Below, piece after piece: positions 1-7,983 of a stretch of DNA of 64,000 bases. Location: assembly GCF_000971975.1 (NCBI RefSeq), contig NZ_LAQO01000044.1, positions 1 through 64,000 of the forward strand, read 5' to 3'. The notes beneath the pieces were generated by a model. That model ran no database searches and was not told the DNA's origin. It was given only the letters and a program-made list of their open reading frames with translations. The position numbers were made by a program, and so were the translations under genes. The stretch comes from Paenibacillus algorifonticola. Lineage in GTDB: Bacteria; Bacillota; Bacilli; Paenibacillales; Paenibacillaceae. How positions within the stretch are numbered: the stretch's first letter is position 1; every line of letters starts with the position of its first letter.

Positions 1-50
1 CAGCAATGCGTGCAGCTGACGAATACTAATCGGTCGAGGGCTTATCCTAA
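1..50 (+). rRNA. 23S ribosomal RNA, 3' end (partial)
   Basis: The first 50 bases match the conserved 3' end of Firmicute 23S rRNA, including the CTAATCGGTCGAGG segment. The gene starts outside the window and its exact 3' end cannot be fixed here. The roughly 120-base spacer to the 5S gene shows no tRNA. Confidence 0.9.
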
Positions 51-171
51 CAAACACGCTAAAGTTTCAGACTTTGTCTTTCGCATCCAGTTTTCAGGGT
101 AGCAATACCTTGATGATGATTGTTGGATCTTTTCGAAGCTAATTCGGGAAGTCATTCAATGAAAAATCCAG

Positions 172-288
172 TTTGGTGGCGATGGCGGAGGGGAACCACG
201 CGTTCCCATCCCGAACACGACCGTTAAGCCCTCCAGCGCCGATGGTACTTGGACCGCAGGGTCCTGGGAGAGTAGGACGTCGCCAAGC
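172..288 (+). rRNA. rrf: 5S ribosomal RNA
   Basis: This 117-nt stretch has the usual Firmicute 5S organisation. It begins TTTGGTGGCGAT, has the CCCGAACACG loop region in the middle, and ends GTAGGACGTCGCCAAGC. The ends pair to form helix I. It is the last gene of the rRNA operon and is followed at once by a terminator. Confidence 0.95.
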
Positions 289-296
289 ACGAGAAG

Positions 297-326
297 CCTG
301 TCGCAATCATTGCGGCAGGTTTTTTG
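297..326 (+). terminator. rRNA operon terminator
   Basis: CCTGTCGCAA pairs with TTGCGGCAGG (10 bp, one G-U pair) and is followed by a run of T. It ends transcription just after the 5S gene. Confidence 0.9.
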
Positions 327-366
327 TTGTCCTTTAAATTGATACATTATCTTATAGTGAAAATGC

Positions 367-629
367 TGTGCACAACTTATCTACAGCCGTGGATGAGGTG
401 CATAGTATTTTTTTATGGAGTGAATAAGTCCGTATTGGCGCGGTTGTTCACATGTGGGTAAGATCGATCGGCTTTATATGAACATAATGTAAACATGAGT
501 TATGCACATTCGTTCATTTTTTATGCACAGCCTGTTTATAAATAGAACCGATCTAGGCGAGTCGGGTATAATTAGTGCTTTTTCGCATCATGCTAGGTAG
601 TAGCCTTGTGTATAAATGCTTGTGGATGA
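367..629. promoter_or_regulatory. Cluster of DnaA-box-like 9-mers
   Basis: Three sites match the consensus TTATNCACA exactly: 500-508 and 521-529 (TTATGCACA) and 607-615 on the other strand (TTATACACA). Four more differ by one base: 367-375, 377-385, 453-461 and 621-629. No gene is visible in 327-775. The sites lie between the rRNA terminator and the ctsR promoter. DnaA binding is inferred from the motif only. A titration or regulatory site would fit. This is not an obvious oriC, because dnaA and dnaN are not adjacent. Confidence 0.55.
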
Positions 630-656
630 ATCGTCAGAAAATTAAGACTCCATCTC

Positions 657-709
657 TTGACCTTTCTTGAATTTTGCGTATAATAAAGCTAAAGTCAAAG
701 AAAGTCAAA
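657..709 (+). promoter_or_regulatory. ctsR operon promoter with CtsR operator
   Basis: The -35 TTGACC (657-662) and -10 TATAAT (679-684) are 16 bp apart and look like a sigma-A promoter. The tandem heptad AGTCAAA-GAA-AGTCAAA lies at 693-709, across the expected transcription start. It matches the known CtsR operator (RGTCAAANANRGTCAAA). CtsR bound there would block its own operon until heat or protein stress. Confidence 0.93.
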
Positions 710-775
710 GTCAGTTGGAGCTGCATATGAATAAGCGTAAGCTTATGCTCTTGCAGAACCAGGGAGGTTGGTGAT

Positions 776-1237
776 ATGCGAAACATTTCCGATCTCATTG
801 AACAGTATTTAAAGAATATGCTGCAGGAAAGTACGGAAGGCTCGGTGGAAATACAGCGCAATGAGCTGGCTGAGAAATTTTCGTGCGTCCCTTCCCAGAT
901 TAATTATGTTATTAGTACGCGTTTTACGCTGGAGAAGGGTTACATGGTCGAATCGAAACGTGGAGGTGGGGGCTATGTCCGGATTCAACGGGTAGAGCTG
1001 CCAGCCTTGCAGACGATTCAGTTTCATATTCGGCAGACGATTGGGGATTGCGTGGAGCAGAGCGTGGCGGAAGGGCTGATTTATCAGCTTGAAGAAGCGC
1101 TGCTAGTGACGAAACGCGAGGCGCAGCTGCTACGTGCAGCGATTAATCGGGAAACCATTGCCGTCAAGCTGCCGCTGCGTGATGAGCTAAGGGCCCGTTT
1201 ACTGAGAGCGATGCTTATATCGCTTCTGGTTAAGTAA
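776..1237 (+). CDS. ctsR: Transcriptional repressor CtsR
   Basis: CtsR is the class III heat-shock repressor of clp genes in low-GC Gram-positives. The 153-aa product is of normal family length. Residues about 3-75 form the winged helix-turn-helix, and the wing carries the glycine-rich heat-sensing loop RGGGG at residues 62-66. The C-terminal half is the helical dimer domain targeted by ClpC and McsB. In a Geobacillus homologue the arginine of this loop is phosphorylated by McsB, and it is present here. The ATG follows AGGGAGGT. It is the first gene of ctsR-mcsA-mcsB-clpC, and a perfect CtsR operator sits in its own promoter. Confidence 0.97.
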   Translation: MRNISDLIEQYLKNMLQESTEGSVEIQRNELAEKFSCVPSQINYVISTRFTLEKGYMVESKRGGGGYVRIQRVELPALQTIQFHIRQTIGDCVEQSVAEGLIYQLEEALLVTKREAQLLRAAINRETIAVKLPLRDELRARLLRAMLISLLVK

Positions 1238-1277
1238 CTTTACCGTGCGTATAGCGCATGGAAAGGGGTGATACGTC

Positions 1278-1802
1278 TTGATTTGTCAGGAATGCGGCAA
1301 GAAGCCGGCAACGCTTCATTTTACGAAGATTGTCGGTGGAGAGAAGACGGAGTTTCACATTTGTGAAGCTTGTGCGCGCGAACGGGGAGAAGGTATTCCG
1401 GGAACTGCGAATGGCTTCTCTATCCACAGCTTGCTGTCGGGTCTGCTTGATTTTGACCCATCTGGAACATCGGGTTCAGCAGGGACAAAGCCTTGCCCGG
1501 TCATACGCTGTGACGAATGCGGATTTACTTATGCACAGTTCAGCAAGATCGGACGCTTTGGCTGCAGCGCCTGCTACAAACATTTTTCAGATAAGTTAGA
1601 TCCGCTGCTTAAAAGGGTACATGGTAGTACGGTGCATACGGGGAAAATTCCGAAACGCTCCGGAGGACAATTGCAAAATAAACGAGAACTTGATCAGCTC
1701 AGACGCGAGCTGTATGATCGTATTGAGCAAGAAGAATTTGAAAGTGCGGCTCAAATCAGGGATCGCATTCGTGAACTTGAGCGTAAAATAGCAGAGCTGT
1801 AA
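1278..1802 (+). CDS. mcsA: McsA, zinc-binding activator of McsB
   Basis: McsA activates the protein-arginine kinase McsB and helps inactivate CtsR under stress. The 174-aa protein has CxxC pairs C3/C6, C29/C32, C78/C81 and C96/C99, giving the zinc-binding N-terminal part. A UVR-type helical hairpin at about 135-170 resembles the McsA-contact segment found in ClpC. The start is TTG at 1278, because GGAAAGGGG lies just upstream and the protein then begins MICQECGKK as in relatives. It sits 40 nt after ctsR and 24 nt before mcsB. Confidence 0.95.
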   Translation: MICQECGKKPATLHFTKIVGGEKTEFHICEACARERGEGIPGTANGFSIHSLLSGLLDFDPSGTSGSAGTKPCPVIRCDECGFTYAQFSKIGRFGCSACYKHFSDKLDPLLKRVHGSTVHTGKIPKRSGGQLQNKRELDQLRRELYDRIEQEEFESAAQIRDRIRELERKIAEL

Positions 1803-1826
1803 GTCGTGAAGTAAGGAGGATACCTC

Positions 1827-2906
1827 TTGAAGAGTCATCGTTTTTCAGAGCAAGCGTTAAGCGATTGGATGAAAGGGGATGGTCCCGAGTCAGATATCGT
1901 CATCAGCAGCCGAATACGCATCGCCAGAAATTTAAACCATCATCCGTTTCCATTGCTCGCTACGAAGGAGCAGTCGCTTGAGGTTATGGAGCAGCTGGCT
2001 GCTATAGGGGCATCTGGAAAGCTTGAGCCTATCGGCCATTTTGATACCATCGTGTTATCCGATCTTACAGAGCTGGAGAAGCGTGTGTTGGTCGAAAAGC
2101 ATTTGATTAGCCCTAATCTGGCTAATGAATCTCGAGGCGGAGCCTTCATTCTCAGCGATAATGAATCGGTGAGCATTATGATTAATGAAGAAGACCATCT
2201 GCGAATTCAATGTCTGTATCCGGGTTTTCAAATTCAGGAAGCTTGGACGCTGGCGAATCGGATCGATGATATTTTTGAAGCGGAGACCGAATATGCCTTT
2301 GATGAGAAACGCGGTTATTTAACGACATGCCCGACCAACGTTGGAACAGGCATTCGCGTATCCATTATGGTGCATTTGCCGGCACTCGTGCTATCATCGC
2401 AAATCAATCGGATTTTGCAGGCGGTCACGCAGGTAGGACTCGCGGTTCGCGGATTGTATGGGGAAGGCAGCGAAGCGCTTGGCAATGTGTTTCAAATCTC
2501 GAACCAAATTACACTTGGCCAATCCGAGTCAGAAATTATTGACAACTTGTACAGCGTAGCCAAACAAATTATTGAACATGAGAAAGCAGCTCGAATACGG
2601 CTGCTGGCAGAGTCAAAGCTGCGCATTGAAGATAGAGTAAAGCGGTCCTATGGGATTTTATCCTATGCGGCTATTATGGATACGAAGGAAGCGGCACAGC
2701 GGCTTTCAGATGTCCGATTGGGCGTTGATCTGGGATTGCTGGATAATATAACGCCTCAAGTCATGAATGAATTAATGATTATGACACAGCCAGGCTTCTT
2801 GCAGCAAGTATTTAAGGAAACGATGAATGCAGAACAGCGGGATTATCGCCGGGCAGAACTTATTCGCAAGCAGTTGCGAAGTCAAATGGAACATGGGGGT
2901 GCGTAA
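1827..2906 (+). CDS. mcsB: Protein-arginine kinase McsB
   Basis: McsB phosphorylates arginines on misfolded proteins and on CtsR. The phospho-arginine is the degradation mark recognised by ClpC-ClpP. The 359-aa protein has the phosphagen-kinase fold signature: SSRIRIARN at residues 27-35 for nucleotide binding, and CPTNVGTGIR around residue 170, which holds the active-site cysteine. The TTG start follows AAGGAGGA with good spacing. The stop is only 2 nt from clpC, so the two are translated together. Confidence 0.96.
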   Translation: MKSHRFSEQALSDWMKGDGPESDIVISSRIRIARNLNHHPFPLLATKEQSLEVMEQLAAIGASGKLEPIGHFDTIVLSDLTELEKRVLVEKHLISPNLANESRGGAFILSDNESVSIMINEEDHLRIQCLYPGFQIQEAWTLANRIDDIFEAETEYAFDEKRGYLTTCPTNVGTGIRVSIMVHLPALVLSSQINRILQAVTQVGLAVRGLYGEGSEALGNVFQISNQITLGQSESEIIDNLYSVAKQIIEHEKAARIRLLAESKLRIEDRVKRSYGILSYAAIMDTKEAAQRLSDVRLGVDLGLLDNITPQVMNELMIMTQPGFLQQVFKETMNAEQRDYRRAELIRKQLRSQMEHGGA

Positions 2907-2908
2907 CG

Positions 2909-5380
2909 ATGATGTTCGGAAGATTTACAGAACGGGCACAGAAGGTGCTTGCATTGGCGCAGGAGGAAGCAGTTCGTCTTGGACATAATAATATTGGTAC
3001 AGAGCATATTTTGCTCGGATTGATTCGTGAAGGGGAAGGCATCGCCGCGAAAGCGCTGATTGGACTTGGCCTAGGCTTGGAGAAAATTCAGGATGAGGTT
3101 GAAGCTTTGATCGGTAGAGGCCAGGAGCAGCCTACTAATATTGCCTATACGCCACGTGCGAAAAAGGTCATTGAGCTGTCTATGGATGAAGCGAGAAAGC
3201 TTGGACATACGTATGTGGGTACAGAGCATATTTTGCTCGGACTCATTCGTGAAGGTGAAGGTGTGGCAGCCCGCGTGCTGAACAACCTCGGCATCAGCTT
3301 GAATAAAGCACGTCAGCAAGTGCTGCAATTGCTCGGCAGCAGCGAAGCAATCTCCAGCAACCATGGCGCTCCATCTAATGTGAGCACGCCAACGCTGGAC
3401 GGACTTGCCCGCGACTTGACCTCCTTTGCAAAAGAAGGCAATCTCGACCCGGTTATCGGCCGCAGCAAGGAAATTGAGCGCGTTATTCAAGTGCTTAGCC
3501 GCCGGACGAAAAACAATCCGGTTCTGATCGGGGAACCCGGCGTTGGTAAAACGGCAATTGCCGAAGGACTGGCGCAAAAAATTATTGCGAACGAAATTCC
3601 GGAAACGCTGCGCGACAAACGTGTAATGACGCTCGATATGGGCTCTGTCGTAGCTGGTACGAAATACCGCGGCGAGTTTGAGGACCGTCTGAAAAAAATT
3701 ATGGATGAAATCCGCCAAGCCGGCAATATCATCTTGTTCATCGATGAGCTCCATACGCTAATCGGTGCAGGTGGGGCTGAGGGCGCGATTGATGCTTCGA
3801 ATATTTTGAAGCCGGCGCTAGCACGCGGCGAGCTGCAATGTATCGGTGCGACTACGCTGGATGAATACCGCAAATACATCGAGAAGGATGCTGCGCTGGA
3901 GCGCCGTTTCCAACCGATTACGGTTGATCAGCCTTCGCCGGAAGAAGCGGTACAAATTTTGTACGGCCTGCGTGATCGTTATGAAGCCCATCACCGGGTG
4001 AAAATTACGGATGAAGCGATTATTCAAGCGGTTAAGCTGTCCGATCGTTACATTACGGATCGTTTCCTGCCGGATAAAGCGATCGACCTGATTGATGAAG
4101 CGGGCTCCAAAGTACGCCTCAACTCATATACAATTCCGCCAAACCTCAAGCAGCTGGAAAACCGTCTGGAGGATATCCGCAAGGAGAAAGACTCCGCTGT
4201 TCAAAGCCAGGAGTTTGAGAAAGCGGCTGCGCTTCGCGATACCGAGCAAAAGATGCGCGAAGAGCTGGATATTACGAAAAATCAATGGAAAGAAAAACAA
4301 GGACGTACCGATTCCGAAGTCACACCTGAGGATATTGCACAGGTTGTAGCGAGCTGGACCGGCATTCCGGTAAGCAAGCTGGCAGAGGAAGAAACCGAGC
4401 GTCTGCTGAAAATGGAATCCATTCTTCACGGCCGTGTCATCGGTCAGGAGGAAGCAGTCAAAGCGGTATCGCGCGCTATGCGCCGTGCTCGTGCTGGCCT
4501 GAAGGATCCGAAGCGTCCGATGGGTTCGTTCATTTTTCTCGGTCCAACCGGTGTTGGTAAAACCGAGCTTGCCCGTGCGCTTGCAGAAGCGATGTTCGGC
4601 GATGAAAATGCGATTATCCGCATCGATATGTCGGAGTATATGGAGAAGCATTCGACCTCCCGTCTCGTTGGGGCGCCTCCGGGATATGTTGGTTATGAGG
4701 AAGGCGGTCAATTGACCGAGAAAGTACGCCGCAAGCCGTATTCGGTTGTATTGCTCGATGAGATTGAGAAAGCCCATCCAGAAGTATTCAACATTTTGCT
4801 GCAAGTACTGGAAGATGGCCGTCTGACTGACTCTAAAGGCCGTGTAGTCGATTTCCGCAATACGCTGATCATTATGACGTCGAATGTGGGCGCGGATCAA
4901 ATTAAACGGAACTCTTCGCTGGGCTTCACTGCTGTTCACGACGCTGGCCGTGACTTCATCCAAATGAAGGATAAAGTAATGGCTGAGCTCAAAAAGAGCT
5001 TCCGTCCAGAGTTCCTGAACCGGATTGACGAAACGATCGTGTTCCACTCGCTGGAGCAGGAGCATATCGCCGAAATCGTAACACTGATGTCCGACGATCT
5101 GCGCAAACGCCTGCGTGAGCAAGATGTAGACTTCTTGCTGACCGATACGGCGAAGGCGTTCCTGGCGAAAGAAGGTTTCGATCCGCAGTATGGTGCACGT
5201 CCATTGCGTCGTGCGATTCAGAAGCATATCGAAGACCGTTTGTCCGAGGAACTGCTCGTTGGCAACATTCAAAAAGGCGACCGCTTCACGATTGATGAGA
5301 AAGATGGCGCCTTGACGGTAACGAAATCCGAGCCTCTTGATTTGGAGAAAGCGTCCGAAGAGCCGGCAGCTAAATCATAA
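2909..5380 (+). CDS. clpC: ATP-dependent Clp protease ATPase subunit ClpC
   Basis: ClpC unfolds substrates and feeds them to the ClpP protease. It needs adaptors such as MecA or McsB. The 823-aa protein has two N-terminal Clp repeats (about 1-145), then a first AAA+ module with Walker A GEPGVGKT near residue 208 and FIDELHTL. A UVR/M-domain lies at about 417-455, and a second AAA+ module has GPTGVGKT near residue 545 and LLDEIEKAH. The start MMFGRFTERAQ is the usual one for the family. It is the last gene of the CtsR operon and a strong terminator follows at 5466. Confidence 0.98.
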   Translation: MMFGRFTERAQKVLALAQEEAVRLGHNNIGTEHILLGLIREGEGIAAKALIGLGLGLEKIQDEVEALIGRGQEQPTNIAYTPRAKKVIELSMDEARKLGHTYVGTEHILLGLIREGEGVAARVLNNLGISLNKARQQVLQLLGSSEAISSNHGAPSNVSTPTLDGLARDLTSFAKEGNLDPVIGRSKEIERVIQVLSRRTKNNPVLIGEPGVGKTAIAEGLAQKIIANEIPETLRDKRVMTLDMGSVVAGTKYRGEFEDRLKKIMDEIRQAGNIILFIDELHTLIGAGGAEGAIDASNILKPALARGELQCIGATTLDEYRKYIEKDAALERRFQPITVDQPSPEEAVQILYGLRDRYEAHHRVKITDEAIIQAVKLSDRYITDRFLPDKAIDLIDEAGSKVRLNSYTIPPNLKQLENRLEDIRKEKDSAVQSQEFEKAAALRDTEQKMREELDITKNQWKEKQGRTDSEVTPEDIAQVVASWTGIPVSKLAEEETERLLKMESILHGRVIGQEEAVKAVSRAMRRARAGLKDPKRPMGSFIFLGPTGVGKTELARALAEAMFGDENAIIRIDMSEYMEKHSTSRLVGAPPGYVGYEEGGQLTEKVRRKPYSVVLLDEIEKAHPEVFNILLQVLEDGRLTDSKGRVVDFRNTLIIMTSNVGADQIKRNSSLGFTAVHDAGRDFIQMKDKVMAELKKSFRPEFLNRIDETIVFHSLEQEHIAEIVTLMSDDLRKRLREQDVDFLLTDTAKAFLAKEGFDPQYGARPLRRAIQKHIEDRLSEELLVGNIQKGDRFTIDEKDGALTVTKSEPLDLEKASEEPAAKS

Positions 5381-5465
5381 ATGTAAAGTTAGGATACTGC
5401 ACAGCTGATCATAGCTTATCAGCACATTCGGCTAGCCAGCTCTAAGCAGCTTGGCACAATAAAAG

Positions 5466-5511
5466 AAAGCTTCCAGGAACCGTGAACATGGCGGATTCTG
5501 GAAGCTTTTTT
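5466..5511 (+). terminator. clpC operon terminator
   Basis: AAAGCTTCCAG pairs with CTGGAAGCTTT across a loop of about 20 nt, and the 3' arm runs into six T. It ends the ctsR operon. Confidence 0.9.
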
Positions 5512-5543
5512 ATGCGTTGAGCTGGCGTTCTCTGTTCTTTTCG

Positions 5544-5573
5544 TTGACAATGAGAATCATTATCGTGTATCTT
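5544..5573 (+). promoter_or_regulatory. Fur-box promoter
   Basis: GACAATGAGAATCATTATC (5546-5564) matches 17 of 19 positions of the Fur-box consensus GATAATGATAATCATTATC. It overlaps the -35 TTGACA (5544-5549) and lies just before a -10 TATCTT (5568-5573, 18-bp spacing). A repressor bound here would occlude RNA polymerase, so the next two genes should be iron-repressed. The regulation is inferred from the sequence. Confidence 0.85.
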
Positions 5574-5658
5574 ATAAAGAGTGGGCGATACTTTAAAGAT
5601 AAACTCTTTCATATACAAAGATGAAGTACGGAATAGATGACGGAAGGCGGTAATAAGT

Positions 5659-6084
5659 ATGGGTTTGAATGCTGCCAGAATAACGGCTGAAGAGGCGTCA
5701 TATTTATCAAATGAATATATTAAGCAGTTCGTTAGAGCAGCGCATATGGATTTTGACAAGGTAAAGCAAATGCTGAGTGAAGAGCCGGAGCTGCTGCACG
5801 CTTCCTGTGATTGGGGCGATGGTGATTGGGAAAATGCGCTAGGTGCGGCCGCACATGTTGGGCGAAGAGACATTGCCCTGTATTTGCTGGAGCGTGGAGC
5901 AAGACTTGATCTTTTTGCGGCCGCAATGTTAGGCAAGCTGGAAGTGGTTCATGCGATCTTAAGTGACGACCCCTCGGCGAAAGATGCCATTGGCCCGCAT
6001 GGAATTCCGCTCATCGTTCATGCCAAGATGGGTGGCGAGGAATCGCGCTGCGTTTATGCTTATTTGGAAAGCCTTCAGGCTTGA
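5659..6084 (+). CDS. Ankyrin-repeat protein, Fur-controlled
   Basis: This 141-aa soluble protein has no signal peptide or membrane helix. Residues about 20-125 read as three or four degenerate ankyrin units, for example ENALGAAAHVGRRDIALYLL and FAAAMLGKLEVVHAIL. Such units usually bind proteins. It is the first gene after the Fur-type promoter and is only 16 nt from an IsdG-like monooxygenase, so a role in heme or iron use is likely. That role is inferred from context. The ATG at 5659 follows GGAAGGCGG, a usable ribosome site. Confidence 0.8.
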   Translation: MGLNAARITAEEASYLSNEYIKQFVRAAHMDFDKVKQMLSEEPELLHASCDWGDGDWENALGAAAHVGRRDIALYLLERGARLDLFAAAMLGKLEVVHAILSDDPSAKDAIGPHGIPLIVHAKMGGEESRCVYAYLESLQA

Positions 6085-6100
6085 TAGGAGGAGTAACATC

Positions 6101-6451
6101 ATGATCGTGGTCACGAACACCATTAAAGTTAAAAAAGGGCACGGCGAAGCCGTAGCTGAGCGGTTCCAGCATACGAAGGGAATTGAGCTTTCGCCCGGCT
6201 TTATCCGGATGGAAGTGCTGCTTACGGAAAACTTGGTGGATTATGATGAGCTGAGAGTCGGCACAACATGGGAAAATAAAGCGTCGTTTGAAGGCTGGGT
6301 CAACAGCGACTCCTTCCGTCAGACACATGCTCATCGTCAAACGAAAGCAGGCGAGGGCTGCCAAGGTCAGCAAAATGAAGTTATTATGCTGGGTTCCCAG
6401 CTTTCAACGCATCGCGTTATTGTAGCGCGGCAAGCGGTTATCCAAGCTTAA
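6101..6451 (+). CDS. IsdG/HmoA-like heme-degrading monooxygenase
   Basis: This is a 116-aa ABM-domain protein of the IsdG/HmoA type. Such enzymes open the heme ring in the cytoplasm to release iron. It begins MIVVTNTIKVKKGHG. The middle has the ferredoxin-like ABM pattern with ELSPGFIRMEVL and TTWENKASFEGWVNSDSF, including the conserved W in TTWEN and a helix ending FRQTHAH that could supply the heme-ligand histidine. The start at 6101 follows AGGAGGAG. It shares an operon with the ankyrin gene under a Fur-type promoter, which fits release of iron from heme during starvation. Family assignment is strong; the exact product chemistry is unknown. Confidence 0.87.
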   Translation: MIVVTNTIKVKKGHGEAVAERFQHTKGIELSPGFIRMEVLLTENLVDYDELRVGTTWENKASFEGWVNSDSFRQTHAHRQTKAGEGCQGQQNEVIMLGSQLSTHRVIVARQAVIQA

Positions 6452-6479
6452 AGGATAGCGTGCATAGGTTGCTTTTTAC

Positions 6480-6526
6480 AGAAAGTTCCCTTCCTCCTCT
6501 TGTGGATGACAGGGAACTTTCTTGTT
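6480..6526 (+). terminator. Terminator after the monooxygenase gene
   Basis: AGAAAGTTCCCT pairs with AGGGAACTTTCT (12 bp) across a loop of about 20 nt, followed by a short T-containing tail. It closes the Fur-controlled pair. Confidence 0.85.
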
Positions 6527-6608
6527 GTATAAGGAAGTAGGGGTTTATACAATCCACATTAAATGGTAAACTTTGAATGATAGTGTTTTTTAGTAAAAGG
6601 AGCCGGAC

Positions 6609-7976
6609 ATGGCAAAAATAAAAACGAAATTCGTATGCAATGAATGTGGAACAGAGTCGCCAAAGTGGATGGGCAAATGCCCAGGGTGCCAGTCATGGAA
6701 TTCCATGATTGAAGAGAAGGAAACCGTTGTCAAGACGCAGGGAGTCGGTTTGCGTGTTGCGCAAACGAAAGAAAAGCCACAATCGATCATACATATAGAG
6801 AGCGGGAAGGAACCGCGCATTGAAACGAGCTTGAAGGAGCTGAACCGCGTACTTGGCGGAGGCGTTGTGCCGGGCTCCCTTTTGCTGGTAGGGGGCGACC
6901 CCGGTATCGGAAAATCCACGCTGCTGCTGCAAACCTCGCATGCACTGGCAACGAAGGGATTGAAGGTTCTCTATATTTCGGGTGAGGAGTCGGTGCGGCA
7001 AACGAGACTAAGAGCGGATCGGCTTGGTGCGCTGACGGAATCCTTGTATGTGCTTTGCGAAACGAACATGGATCATATTAACGAGGCGATTGAATCGGTG
7101 GACCCCGATTTTCTCGTTATTGACTCGATCCAGACGGTTTATGATCCAGGGGTGCAATCTGCGCCGGGCAGCGTGTCCCAGGTTCGTGAATGCACAGCGC
7201 ATTTTATGCGAGTTGCCAAAATCAAAGGGATTGCAACGGTGCTGGTCGGGCATGTGACGAAGGAAGGCGCCATTGCCGGACCGCGGATGCTGGAGCATAT
7301 GGTAGATTGCGTGCTTTATTTTGAAGGAGAGCGCCATCACACCTACAGGCTGCTGCGCGCGGTGAAAAACCGGTTTGGGTCAACGAATGAGATCGGTATT
7401 TTCGAAATGGGCGAGGAAGGCTTGCGTGAGGTGCTGAACCCTTCTGAGCTATTTTTATCAGAGCGCCCGCTTGGGGTAGCAGGTTCTATTGTTGTTGCCA
7501 GCATGGAGGGGACTCGTCCTGTATTAGTGGAATTGCAGGCGCTGGTGGCGACGACCAATTTCCCATCGCCGCGCCGCATGACGGCCGGGCTTGACCATCA
7601 TCGCATGGCGCTGATCATTGCTGTGCTTGAGAAGCGCAACGGCATGTTTCTCCAGACGCAGGATGCTTACTTGAATGTCGCAGGCGGCATTAAGCTGGAT
7701 GAGCCGGCAGTTGATTTAGCAGCAGCGGTATGTCTCGCTTCCAGCTTTCGGGATGCACCAACGAGACCTTACGACGTTGTGTTTGGGGAAGTTGGTTTGA
7801 CAGGCGAGGTGCGTGCCGTTTCGCGGGCCGAGCAGCGGGTAAAGGAAGCCGAGAAGCTGGGCTTCAAACGAGTTATTATGCCGGAGAAAAGCCTGAAGGG
7901 CTGGAAGCCGCCGGCATCCATTGAGATTATTGGTGTAAACACCGTAGCGGAAGCGCTCTCGGCAGCACTAGGATAG
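6609..7976 (+). CDS. radA: DNA repair protein RadA (Sms)
   Basis: RadA is a RecA-like branch-migration ATPase that works with RecA in recombination repair. The 455-aa protein has a C4 zinc finger (C10, C13, C24, C27), Walker A GGDPGIGKST near residue 96, the RadA-specific KNRFG motif near residue 251, and a C-terminal Lon-protease-like domain without proteolytic function. The ATG follows AAAAGGAGCC. disA starts 7 nt downstream, the usual pairing in Bacilli. Confidence 0.97.
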   Translation: MAKIKTKFVCNECGTESPKWMGKCPGCQSWNSMIEEKETVVKTQGVGLRVAQTKEKPQSIIHIESGKEPRIETSLKELNRVLGGGVVPGSLLLVGGDPGIGKSTLLLQTSHALATKGLKVLYISGEESVRQTRLRADRLGALTESLYVLCETNMDHINEAIESVDPDFLVIDSIQTVYDPGVQSAPGSVSQVRECTAHFMRVAKIKGIATVLVGHVTKEGAIAGPRMLEHMVDCVLYFEGERHHTYRLLRAVKNRFGSTNEIGIFEMGEEGLREVLNPSELFLSERPLGVAGSIVVASMEGTRPVLVELQALVATTNFPSPRRMTAGLDHHRMALIIAVLEKRNGMFLQTQDAYLNVAGGIKLDEPAVDLAAAVCLASSFRDAPTRPYDVVFGEVGLTGEVRAVSRAEQRVKEAEKLGFKRVIMPEKSLKGWKPPASIEIIGVNTVAEALSAALG

Positions 7977-7983
7977 GGGGAAG

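Noticed and set aside
735..750. Palindrome-like GCGTAAGCTTATGC before ctsR, also near 13515
   Set aside because: Shared bases are short and centred on AAGCTT; too little to call a repeat family from two cases.
327..775. Chromosomal origin of replication
   Set aside because: DnaA-like sites are present, but dnaA, dnaN and an AT-rich unwinding block next to them are not. A secondary DnaA-binding cluster is more likely.
1529..1537. Isolated TTATGCACA inside mcsA
   Set aside because: A single site in coding sequence is expected by chance.
4124..5272. 382-residue minus-strand frame opposite clpC
   Set aside because: It is a shadow frame with no start context and no recognisable domain.
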